Shown here in pieces: positions 38,695 through 49,008 of a stretch of DNA of 64,000 bases. Below the pieces are notes generated by a model. The model saw only the letters and a list, made by a program, of their open reading frames with translations, was not told where the DNA came from and made no database searches. The stretch is from Liolophura sinensis (lineage: Eukaryota > Mollusca > Polyplacophora > Chitonida > Chitonidae). Position numbers and translations under genes: made by a program. How positions within the stretch are numbered: the stretch's first letter is position 1; each line of letters begins with the position of its first letter. The stretch covers positions 16,797,608 to 16,861,607 of the forward strand of contig NC_088299.1 in NCBI RefSeq assembly GCF_032854445.1. Direction: 5' to 3'.

Positions 38695-38743
38695 GGTCGT
38701 ACTTAAGAATATTTCCACTTATGCGATGGCGAGCAGTGATTTA
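38695..38743 (-). mobile_element. Small SINE family A fragment
   Basis: GGTCGTACTTAAGAATATTT followed by CACTTATGCGATGGCGAGCA matches the family A 3' core. Only about 50 bp remain. Confidence 0.5.
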
Positions 38744-39339
38744 TATAATTCGCACTGAAGGAATGTAAGAGTACACCGTTGTAGACTGACTTGATTTAGA
38801 CGGCCAACGCATTTCCCAATATCTAGGAGATAGCTTATTAATAAACAGATTCCAAAGAGACATATATGGACTAAATGAAAATAAAATACAAATACAGCCA
38901 TCGTTTGGCCAATTAAGTCGGGACCAACACTTCTACAGTCGTGGGTAAAATAAAGATTACTGGTCACCATGTCAGATTTACGGCTCCGCAGATTACAGAA
39001 TAAAGGTAAAAACCTGCTCTTTTCTAAACGACTGAAAGAACTTTTTTGAAATGAATCAATTGATGTTACTAGCTATGACGACTGTAAAGAATAGCTAGTG
39101 CATGCGATGGACGTTTTGACATCATTATCTGATGATGATATTTACCGGATTAACCTCTCCAGTTTGCAATATCTCCAGTATGTCCACTAAATCATATGAA
39201 CAGCATGCTTTCAGGATCTTTCACAGGGGAGGATCATTGGTTTCCACAGTACAAGACGCCTGAGGATAAACTCTGAGCTTAACAGGCGTAGATGCTTTCC
39301 GCATGTTTTTCTCCCTACGTTGGGTTGATCATGATGTCG

Positions 39340-41115
39340 ATAATGGCAGAGAAGAGCTAGTTTTCGGTAGACGTGATGAACTTTACGTAATGGCCTACCT
39401 TCCAGTTTTGAACTCTCATTGCATTTGCAAACTGATCACCGAAGAGAGGCGTGCACAGCACGGGTACACCGTGGTACAGAGCCTCAAAGAGACCGTTATT
39501 CCCACAGTGGCAAATAAAAAGCTAGGTTTTGGACTTCCCTAATAAATCATTCTGGGGCAACCACGAAATTTTCTTAATGTTTCCATCTTCTCCTGTTTTC
39601 ATATATTTCCAAAAAACTGTAACATTTAATCTTTTCAAAGCATGGACCAAATTTATTTCGACTCTTTCTGGAAGAAGGCCAAAAGAGGATCCGAAAGTGA
39701 CAAGGACAATGTGGCTGTTTTATTGACTGTAAATCTTCGCGAACGTTTTATCTAGAGGTTTTGCCGGGGCGGTCGCCAAACCACCGACGAGGACCTTGTT
39801 GGGCATGGTGGGAATAGGGTATCCCAGAATGGTGTCATAGTTATACAGGTACAGCCGAGAACTTGCCGCCATATGAAGGACATCTTTTGAAGGTGTCCCC
39901 GAAACAAATTCATTCATGGTGGCCTCAGACCCCCATTAATTTTCCATGAGCGACAATGTTAACGTCTAGCACTGTAGCTCAGTCCCAAACATTCCGTGGC
40001 CAATAAGCTTTGGTGCATACCTGGCCCAGCCTGTGAGAAAGAAGCCATAAAAATCTTGACATATGTTGACCGTCAAAATCTGGACCTTTCCATGCCGGCA
40101 GCTGGGAGGCGTGCCTAGCAACGCCAAGGGGACGTCACTCGCAGCCTCATCACTACGTCACACCTTGTGTCCTCTCACCCAGAATTTCAAACTTCCATCA
40201 ATAAAGCTCATACCTCCTCAAAGTTTAGACAGTTTCCAGCATTTTAATACCAAGCATGCACCTGTGCACCAAAAATGGACGCCTGGGAGCAAAAAAAGAC
40301 TATACTCTAAAATTCACAGAACTACAATCGTAGTTCCCTAACCCTACTGAAAAACGGAAGTTGTAATGGGGGTCTGTGTCCTGATCTCTGGCTGCATTAA
40401 GTATCTGCTTAACAGATGGAACATAAGGTAGATAAAGGCGTTTGCCAGTCGCTCCCAGGAGGACATGTCGCTGGTGAATATTGAAAATAGCCCGGGCACA
40501 ATGCTTGGTAGAGCAGGACGGGTTGCTATCCAGTCATCAAAAACACTGCTGAACGATACATGGGGCAAATCCAGAACTTGAAGAATGAGGTATATACAAT
40601 ATCCAAGGCTATACCCATCCAAGATGGCCAAATCAAACATTTCTTTTTTTCAAATCCAGTATAACTTCTTTATTCCACAATAGGTTCCAACACAACAGAC
40701 TCGTGAACTCGTCGACGTTGTCCAGATTCTTGAATACACTGAGTTCCTCGATTTCCATAAGTACAGACAAGTCTAACGCTGCCTGTTGCTAGTACAGACA
40801 AGTCTAACGCTGCCTGTTGCTAGTACAGACAAGTCTAACGCTGCCTGTTGCTAGTACAGACAAGTCTAACGCTGCCTGTTGCATAGTCTTCAGGAAAGGC
40901 TTACCTTGGATTACAATAGGAAGAACCTTTTTCTTGCCGTTGCTGTCTTTTTTGAAGCAATCTTTGTGGTTGAAATTCGATCCTAACAAGATGAAAACGA
41001 TGTGTCCTCTGTTTGATAGCTACTGCACCACAGCGCAAACGTAACGACAGTGGCTGTACTCAGGAACAAACAGGAGTAAGATTTTGGCGCTGTTCACCGC
41101 CAGGGGCATCAGTTC
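39340..41115 (-). pseudogene. UDP-glycosyltransferase pseudogene
   Basis: The minus strand carries most of a UGT (family 1 glycosyltransferase; transfers sugar from a UDP-sugar to small lipophilic acceptors, normally ER-bound). The N-terminal block at 41109-40855 includes [16 protein letters not shown] and the catalytic-histidine motif LSNRGH. The middle block at 40757-40347 contains MEIEELSVFKNLDNVDE and FDLAILDGYSLGYCIYL. The C-terminal block at 39917-39370 contains YPIPTMPNKVLVGGLAT, TFGSSF and a full 44-residue UGT signature at 39563-39432 (WLPQNDLLG...FGDQ). Breaks are an in-frame TAG at 41020-41022, a 31-bp repeat expansion (40760-40881), a frameshift in a 7-T run (40644-40650), and in-frame TAA (39720-39722) and TAG (39522-39524). 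The stretch 40340-39920 is unalignable and may be intron or insertion. The membrane tail was not found with confidence. Function is lost. Confidence 0.85.
40760..40881 (-). repeat. 31-bp tandem repeat inside the UGT coding sequence
   Basis: Four copies of CTAGTACAGACAAGTCTAAC plus GCTGCCTGTTG. On the minus strand the outermost copies encode QQAALDLSV, which belongs to the UGT N-terminal domain. Three extra copies add 93 bp, so the downstream frame is kept, but the shifted copies introduce a TAG. Confidence 0.85.
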
Positions 41116-41622
41116 TCCGTCCATATTCCCAGTTCCCAGTTCTCCGTCCATATTCCCAATTCCCAGTTCTCCGTCCATATTCCCAATTCCCAGTTCTCCG
41201 TCCATATTCCCAGTTCCCAGTTCCCAGTTCTCCGTCCTAATTCCCATTCCCAGTTCTCCGCCCATATTCCCAGTTCCCCGTCCATATTCCCAGTTCCCAG
41301 TTCTCCGTCCATATTGCCAGTTCCCAGTTCTCCGTCCATATTCCCAGTTCCCAGTTCTCCGTCCCCAGTTCCCAGTTCCCAGTTCCCAGTTCTCCGTCCA
41401 TATTGCCAGTTCCCAGTTCTCCGTCCATATTCCCAGTTCCCGGTTCTCCGTCCATATTCCCAGTTCCCAGTTCTCCGTCCTAATTCCCAGTTCCCAGTTC
41501 TCCGTCCATATTCCCAATTCCCAGTTCTCCGTCCATATTCCCAATTCCCAGTTCTCCGTCCATATTCCCAATTCCCAGTTCTCCGTCCATATTCCCAGTT
41601 CCCAGTTCTCCGCCAATATTCT
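41107..41622. repeat. 27-bp minisatellite at the 5' edge of the UGT pseudogene
   Basis: The unit is CCATATTCCCAGTTCCCAGT plus TCTCCGT, about 19 copies, with some partial units (extra CAGTTCC blocks). On the minus strand it stays in frame with the UGT N-terminal block, so a 217-codon ORF fuses repeat peptide (WELGIWTEN-like) to [18 protein letters not shown]. The UGT start and signal peptide are replaced by the array. Confidence 0.92.
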
Positions 41623-41707
41623 TGGGAATGAGTAAATTATTTCCTGCATTTTTGAATGAATTTTTATGAACAAAATTTTAAAGATTCAGTTTTATGATCT
41701 GACAGGC

Positions 41708-41945
41708 TACAACCTACATCGCTCTGAAGGACAATGTCCCAGTGTCAGTGCCATATCATATAGCCTGGCGTAGAGCAAATTTTCTCCCTCTTGAAAATAT
41801 GCTGACTCCGAAGTCAAAAATGATTTTAAGAAAACAAAAAATTCACTTGCATCCTGTGCTACAACATCACCCTAGGCGACAATGTATTGAACATTTAATG
41901 CCTTATCTTAGAGCCTGACACAGAGTAAATTTTCTCTCTCATATG
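41708..41945. repeat. Diverged direct repeat, two copies of about 160 bp
   Basis: Both halves contain GACAATGT, a CATATCATATAGCCTG- or CCTTATCTTAGAGCCTG-like block, and AGAG(C/T)AAATTTTCTC(C/T)CTC. An old tandem duplication without coding content. Confidence 0.5.
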
Positions 41946-42524
41946 CTCTTCTTGAGAATGAATGATCGCCTCCCTGGATGCCGAAAACTCCTCCGAGTTA
42001 AAGTTACTTCTACGGCATATGTAAACAAGATTGAAATTTAGGAGAACTTTAGTCATGGACTGAGATTTCCTCCGCAGATCCTCATTACTTACTCACTGTA
42101 TGCACATTAGGTTTGGATTGCAATGTTGGTTATACTCTCAGGGATGTATGGGCACTACTGCACTTGGATGCGTTAAATTTGTTAATGGTAGAGGGAGTAA
42201 ACCAATTATGGCATCAAATTACAACACATAATTTGTTATACATCTTTGCGATTTGTCACTTGCGTAGAGTTGCAATCTTTCCCTGCTTTCCCTACAGACT
42301 TGTAATATTTTTTGTATCTGTTTCTTCTGCAGATACAAGACTCTTTTTGGAACCGTGGTTTTCGACCTCATTAGCTCATTGCAGTATAATGTGACATAAT
42401 AATGGCCTGTGTGGATAGCAGCATATCTTTCACCCATCCATACCTCTGGTCTATTTTGAAACTGGTAAAATTTCCTCAATATGGTGGCATGGTGTTATAG
42501 AAATATGAATTAACACGTGACCTT

Positions 42525-42928
42525 CACTGTAAGAATTGAATGCAAATTTACAGCCTGAAGCACTGTATACTGTTACATTAAATCATGTTGTAAATATTTT
42601 ACACCATTTTCCAGTGCAATTCTGCACCTATGTGGTGTAATTTTACTCTAGTCGATGTGTATTTACAGCATTGTTTGTAAGACGGTAGCGATTTGACCAT
42701 TTTCGGTGCACTTTGTTGCAAATGTTCACTGGTTTTCTTGGTAGATATATAGATTTTGTTCATTTGCAATGGAGTTAACTGATTATTTACAATGGTATAT
42801 GTGGAAATATACGACTATTTTGGGTGTAAATATTAAACAGCACACCTTTTAAATCCACAGTGAAAAGAACTGGTCATAAAATTGCCTTCACTTTTCACTG
42901 TAAAATTACAGTGAAATTTGTTACAGTG
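42525..42928. mobile_element. MITE with CACTGTAA-type inverted ends
   Basis: The left end, CACTGTAAGAATTG with TTTACAG after it, mirrors the right end: the reverse complement of 42896-42928 begins CACTGTAACAAATT and ends TTTTACAGTG. The interior is about 400 bp, AT-rich and non-coding. No clear target duplication is visible, so the superfamily is open. Confidence 0.6.
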
Positions 42929-43300
42929 TTGGAATGTACATTATTAATTTAAGTTACTAACACACTTTAAGATATGTCAAAATAAGCTACGGTTTGAACC
43001 CAATATTCTTTAGTGCTGTGGGAATATATAATAATTAATGTAGTACATGTAATATACACGCCATTAGCAAATATCCCCTGCCTATGTCAATGTACTGCAT
43101 TGAAGGAACTCAGCAGAAAGTTTTTCTGGTATTTCTTGAAACTACGCTTGATTTGCACTCTAGACCTCCACTTAACCTTAAACCGATTCGATTTTACACA
43201 ACTTGCAGTAAATATTAAAGTATTTATGGGTATATTTGTCTCATTCAACTTCTAAACGTTAACTTTAGAGGGCTTATGTATGGGAAAACACACTGCATAA

Positions 43301-44052
43301 TGTTACGACCCAAACTGTCTGTATTATAAAGAGATGGCTTGTTCGAAATACACGACAGTTTATCCGCACAAAAAAGTAACCAAAACCAGCAGATTTTATT
43401 TTTCAACAATTTATTAGGTTTAACAAGAACAGATGACAAGACTTATACAAATACTAAAGTACTTAAGTTTAACAAGAAAGGATAGCAGTTTCTATACAAA
43501 TACTAAAGTACTTACACGTACAACGGTGACAAGTCCAAACGGACGCATATACTCCACAATGCTTAAAATGCACAGAGGCAATATTCGCAAAAGGGAAAAT
43601 CCAGAGAATAACTGAGTGTATGACGAAATATACAAAAAATTCCACAGACAGGGTCCGTGTACTAATAAGCACTATGTACACAAGATGACATATTAAAAAT
43701 ACAAGTTCAAACTGAACAAGTGCTCGATGGAGATATGATATAACAAAGCCAGCGGCTATAAAGACACCAAAATTCAGCACAAAAGGCCTACTAAAGTAAC
43801 ACACAGCGAAAGCATCCAAAACTCTCAATAATTCTCCTTTCTCCCCTTTTGACCTGCTTTCATAGGTCTTATATAGACTGGTGGAATTTTCTAGAATAAG
43901 AAAATTCTTGAACACTTGTTGTAAACAAACAGGCCCCGATCTGAGCGTATTCTGGAACATTCTAAGGCAGAGGCATACAGCAGGCCCTGAACTCAGCATA
44001 TGTAAAAGTGGCAAGCTAAATTTAGAAGCTGACGGCCGTTGTTCACGTAACA
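43301..44052 (-). mobile_element. Solo LTR of a retrotransposon, with TSD
   Basis: The 752-bp unit starts TGTTACG and ends CGTAACA, flanked by a direct ATAA duplication (43297-43300 and 44053-44056). The promoter faces the minus strand: TATATAAG lies at 43869-43875, and two AATAAA signals lie downstream at 43395-43400 and 43410-43415, giving a U3-R-U5 order. Two copies of a segment of about 50 bp containing ATACAAATACTAAAGTACTT lie in the 3' part. No coding region is attached, so it is a recombined solo LTR. A chance ORF of 251 codons spans most of it. Confidence 0.8.
43884..43962 (-). promoter_or_regulatory. Heat-shock-element cluster in the solo LTR
   Basis: Alternating GAA/TTC pentamers with exact 2-bp spacing: GAAttTTCtaGAA at 43884-43896, TTCttGAA at 43905-43912 and TTCtgGAAcaTTC at 43950-43962. 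The nearest cluster sits about 9 bp upstream of the LTR's TATATAAG. This layout matches HSF1-binding promoters. HSF responsiveness is inference. Confidence 0.65.
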
Positions 44053-44056
44053 ATAA

Positions 44057-46045
44057 AATTAATATACGCTGTAATAAACAATGGCGTGTGGAATATTTTC
44101 TTTGTAGTTTTGGGAAAAACATGTACCTGTCATTCGCGGCTTTAATACCTCGCATTACGTTAAATTCTCTGGAGATCAGAGTAAGTTCGAGGTAATAATT
44201 TACAAACTGTACAGGCAAATACACTATGGTCTATACCGATAGCAGTTTAATCCTTTCAATATGTTCTTTTCGTGAGAGTTAGATACGAACACAAACTTTA
44301 AGTGAGAACGGCAACCAGTGGTTTTACTGGCATTTACACTGGGTCTGTATCAGCGAAGAGACTTTTGGTGAATTAGTAAAAATAGCCTTAAAAGTCATGT
44401 AAACAAGTCAAAAGAATAAGTATCGCATGCAGCTCATGAACCCACCTAGTAAGCGTTATGTCTCACGCTACACGCTAAGCCTAGGTCAAGAGACTTCGGG
44501 AGAGGCGGGTTATAGTAAACCGCCAGCCAGGATTGACAAGACAAGCGGTGATACGGTAACAACAAATAATTCAGCCGTTAAGCTGAGTTTGATTTGTTTA
44601 TCTGTATCCCAGAGCCGGGAGCTACAGAACATATCCGAGACAGCCACCATTACAGTCAACTGCTACGCTCAAAAGCTTAGAAATATTTTTCATTTCAAGA
44701 GGTGTTTATTTACCACAGTATAGACAGATCTGTCACTGTAGGCTTGTGTTTCAGAAAATAAATGTGTACCAATGAATGTAAAACGAAAAGCAAATAAGGA
44801 GAATACAGGAAACTAGCCAGTTTTGCGAAGGACCTGCATCGTTCATGTAAAACCAGGTAGAAAATATTAAAAACGGAAAAGCTTCTGTGTCCGTAGCACA
44901 CTCTGGCATTACCACTGAGTCATAACAATTACCTCCTATCAGGAATCTGAACACGACATTATAAACATATCCACAGTGAAGTTTCTGAAAGTACAGCAAA
45001 ACAACAGATAAAAGTGTCGTAAGATATTTGTGTATGAGCCCTTGACAATGAAAGGTGCGTTCCTTTCCGATAATCTCAAGATATATTTCCAAACAGCCTA
45101 AAACACGAGTTCCCAAAAGAATAAAATTATACAGTCAGTAAAGCCGGTAACATGTAAGAGAGAAGCGGTTATCAGTTTTCAATGATGTACATACTTTGAA
45201 TAATTTTCAGGTCGAATACAAAAATAGATATCTAAGTCGCGCTTTGATTGCAACTGTTTTTAAAAACCTCATTTCGATGTAATAAACACGGATGCTTATA
45301 CAGTCCCTAACCTTGGAATAAGCCAAATTACTATATGACAACCATTAAATTGACTGCCAGAGGTCTTGAACATTCTGTCCATGTTTGCCAACAGAAGTGT
45401 TATACTCACCGTAGGCGGCGCAGGCGTGTGATTTTTTTTTATTCGGTTACTTGTGATGTAAACAGGTTAGATATCATCACATTTTACATGACTGAGATCC
45501 AACATCCTACAAGACTAGAAATGTATTCGCCATATGCAGGACACATGTATACTATTTGTTATGACAAAAACACGACAAAAAGCACTTCCTACATGATTGT
45601 TCTTACAAGTTCACATGCTTTTGGAACTATTTCCTTCTATAATCAGTGAAGTGGCAAACGTTGGTATATTATTACGCAAATAGGGATAATTTACAATCTC
45701 AAAGCTTAAATTTACCCTTTTGCAATAAATGTGGCGTGATAGCAGACTATGACCTGAGAGCTTACAGCGCGGAGAGTAAAACAAGAGCAGCGACCACAGT
45801 GTGATAGCTGGCAAATGGTCACCCGTATAGTCGGTGAAATCCGGCCTCTTGTCAATTTACCTCAGTCAGGGTTTTATTCATGTAAATGTTTACATAGTAG
45901 CAAATTACAGAATTAGGTAAAAAAAAAGTGCAGTGATGTTAATTGCAATTTATAACATTAAAACAACGCCAAAAAAGCAGACTTCATGGATTCTTATGCT
46001 TTACGAGGAGAATCCTGCTTTATGCAGGAACATGCTTCCAAATAT
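44057..46045. other. No gene recognised
   Basis: Several hydrophobic ORFs occur on both strands (for example 44751-45116, -), but none shows a recognisable family or splice-site support. The segment 45154-45262 repeats 38053-38165. Confidence 0.4.
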
Positions 46046-46255
46046 TACATCATATGTTGATTGTTTAAGGTGAAAAGGTCATTATTATACCCTGTCACGC
46101 AGAAGAGCTACTTTCAATAAAACAAGACTGGGATAGGAAGTCACTGCCTTGGCAATATGTTGATTGTTTAAGGAGAAAAGTCATCATTATACCTTATTAC
46201 AGGCTACTTTCAATAAACATTTATAAAAACTGACTGGGATAGGAAGTTACAATCA
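46046..46255. repeat. About 105-bp direct duplication
   Basis: Both copies contain ATATGTTGATTGTTTAAGG, CATTATTATACC or CATCATTATACC, GCTACTTTCAATAAA and GACTGGGATAGGAAGT. Two copies only. Confidence 0.75.
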
Positions 46256-46492
46256 GACCGCTAATGTTTCGCAAGATTCGAGTGCCTGAAGAAATCAGTA
46301 AGCGTCAACACAAATAAGTCTATCGCATGGCCCTGACGTGGACGTACAGTCTAATGAATGATGAAGAATGACAGCGATCTGGTCGCCATTCATCCACATA
46401 TCCCTGTCAGTATCATTTTTTACAGGGAGAATCCTGGAGGACAGTGTGTTTGTATGCTTGGGATTTCTTGGAGATAATGTGAAAGATGACAA

Positions 46493-46805
46493 TTAATGAG
46501 ATTCTAATGACAAATGATGAGATTCTAATGACAAATTCGGAGACTCTGATGACATATCGGGGGTCCATGATCACAAATGGGGAGACTATGATGACAAATG
46601 ATGATACTGATAACAAATGATGGAATTCTGATGACAAATGATGAAACTGGTGACAAAGGATGGGATTCTGATGACAAATGATGAAACTCTGATGACAAAT
46701 GATGAGATTCTGTGGACACTGATGACAAATGATGAGACTCTGATGACAAATGATGAGATTCTGGTGGACACACTGATGACAAATGATGAGACTCTGATGA
46801 CAAAA
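46493..46805. repeat. About 21-bp minisatellite, roughly 15 copies
   Basis: The unit GATGACAAATGATGAGACTC plus T varies in length, with GGTGGACAC insertions in two places. It is open in several frames and produces repeat ORFs on both strands. Confidence 0.88.
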
Positions 46806-47337
46806 GCCAAAATGTGGTTATTTTGCATAGTGATTATCCCAAGCCTTTTCTTTCTGTCGCTATAACAATGCTGGGATTTTACAACTGGTAAAAAAAGTCT
46901 GCCAACGTTTGCTGTCACTGTGCTTAAAGCTACAGCGACAAAGGACAGGTAACATTTTACGTAACCTTTTGTTATCGATTAACACAATTAACTGTGAAGG
47001 TTTAATGAGTTAAATCACTTACTTAAGTCCATTTGTAACGATAAACAAAACCACGAAGACGTCTTGGGACGAGACCCGAAAGAACATGGTTAAACAGGTT
47101 TGTATGTTATTGTTTCTTTTAATCTTTGGTTGTTTTATGTCAGACGTGGAAAAACAGTAAACAAAACCATGTTTGTAATAGTTTCTTTGACTTGCGTGTT
47201 AAGGTTCAACATCGTGTTCAACCTATCTTCACAATGCCGATATATGAAGACATATGTGGTAATGGAAAGACATGTCCTGCTGAGAAGACATGCAACACGT
47301 CTGCCCTGATTCGGCGTTGAGCGCCAATCTACTTTAG

Positions 47338-47560
47338 ATGATCTTATTTATTTTTTATTTCTTTATTTCTTTATTTCTTTATTTATTTATTTATTTATTT
47401 ATTTGATACGTGTTTCGTATTCAAGAATAGTTCACTTTTGTGATGGCGGTCGGCTTTATGGTGGGAAGAAACCTGGCAAAACCCGGAAAAAACCAACGAC
47501 CATCCACTGGCTTCTGGAAGCCAGCATGAGCTGGTCTTGAACTCACAGTGATCACAGACA
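47338..47560 (-). mobile_element. SINE family A with (TTTA)n tail
   Basis: A (TTTA)n run at 47338-47404 precedes the reverse complement of the family A core (ATTCAAGAATAGTTCACTTT, then GGTGGGAAGAAACC and GAGCTGGTCTTGAACTCACA). The tRNA-like head is degraded after about 47545. Confidence 0.75.
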
Positions 47561-48390
47561 TTTACTGTGGTGCACTATAGTCTATATATTTTAGAGACTC
47601 GCCTATATTCAGCTGTCTGGATAATCAGTCATACTAGCAAAATTTCCTTTAATCAGTGTCACGTTACCCAAGCTCTAGACGTTGATACGTCGGACGTCCA
47701 TATTATTACAAAGAAATTGCACTTAAAACAATTTTTCTAATTCGTAATGTTAAAGTCCATATGCTCTGTTTCGACGACAAGAAGCAGGTACCTCGGTGCT
47801 GTCATAATTATTCAATAAACAGTGGCATGCTGTATACTGGGCAGAGTTCAACATAATTTGCAGGGGGAAGGGGGGGGGGGTAACACCAGTTACCTGAACT
47901 GCAGTTGACTTTGCTGTAGGTCCTGTTTTTTGACACTGCCATGATAGAAATTGTTTAAACTTTATAGAATAATATAATCTTAATAAGGGGATTTTATTTT
48001 ATCTCTTGTAGTATATGATCGCACGGCAGTATGGTTTAAGAGATGGGTATTAGGAAATTATAAAAGCGATGTACCGCAGAGACCGTAGTGTAGGCTGTTA
48101 TTATTGCATGGAGTTTGTTGTAGCCCCAGGTTGGTGCAGGCATTGAACAAATTACTTTCCATTCCCATTGTTCAGCATGCAACTTGATTTTAAATAATTA
48201 TGACGGTCAAACGAGGCAATGAGGCCTTGGTGTCGAAACAAGGTTTTGGAATTTAACATTATAAATAAAAAAAGGTATACCAAGTGCAATTCCTTCCTAA
48301 TAATATCGACGTCCAATGTATCAATGTGCAGAGCTTGGGTTTTCATGTGACACTAAATAAAAGCAATTTTGGTAACGAGTATGGCTGATT

Positions 48391-48639
48391 TTACAAACAG
48401 CTGAATACAGGATACTCTCTGAAAGAAAAATGATATAGCACCTTAACGACGAGGCCACAGAAGCCTCCACTGTTCCTTTGCCCTTCTTTTTTTTTTTTTC
48501 GTCGAGTTTGTCGCTTTATTCTGAATGAACTGCGAGCGTAATTACAGGCCATTCCCGTGGGTGTGGTAAGAGGCTTGTCGCGCATCATTCCAGCTGTGGT
48601 AACAAGCACTAGGGTAATACTCGTGAGGAAATACTTCAT
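48391..48639 (-). CDS. Candidate small secreted protein or first exon
   Basis: An ATG at 48639 (minus) opens 82 codons. The first 18 residues (MKYFLTSITLVLVTTAGM) look like a signal peptide. A basic region with KR and RRKKKK follows; its lysines come from an A-run and could mark a prohormone-type cleavage region or simply low complexity. A possible splice donor (AAG|GTGCT) lies about 60 codons in. I do not recognise a family. A chance ORF is quite possible. Confidence 0.22.
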   Translation of the reverse strand: MKYFLTSITLVLVTTAGMMRDKPLTTPTGMACNYARSSFRIKRQTRRKKKKEGQRNSGGFCGLVVKVLYHFSFREYPVFSCL

Positions 48640-48730
48640 CTCAATCGATGGATCAAGCCACTGACCCTGGTCTGTACTCGGTGGATAACCTGTCGGGACA
48701 GTCAGGTAATTGTAGCAAGTCAGGACAGAA

Positions 48731-49008
48731 TGCTTAGGGTTTTACGTGGTACTTACAATTTTCCAGTGATATGACAACGAGGAGTCATTAGGTGCGTGTA
48801 CACATATCATGACTTCTTATGGCAGGGTCCATGAAGTCAAACCGGTGCCGCTACTGAAGTGTCATGCCGAAGACACCAGACAGAACACCCCACCCAGTCA
48901 CATTATACTGACACCAGGCCATCTAGTCCCGACCTCTCAGAGCTAAGCGCACTGCGAGGCAGCAACAAATTTTTTAAGTCTTTGGTATGACCCGATCCGG
49001 ATTTGATC
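48731..49008 (-). mobile_element. SINE family B, head truncated by the 75-bp array
   Basis: The plus strand shows the reverse complement: the tail TTAGGGTTTTACGTGGTACT, then GACAACGAGGAGTCATTAGG and CAGTCACATTATACTGACAC, then the start of the tRNA-like head (TATGACCCGATCCGGATTTG). The head stops abruptly where the 75-bp array begins. Confidence 0.8.

Noticed and set aside
39200-39340. UGT C-terminal membrane segment
   Set aside because: Weak resemblance (LFSAIIDIMINPT) is followed by several stops; not strong enough to extend the pseudogene with confidence.
43469-44224. 251-codon minus-strand ORF
   Set aside because: Nearly all of it lies in the solo LTR (43301-44052), crossing its TATA box and HSEs. 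No protein-family resemblance.
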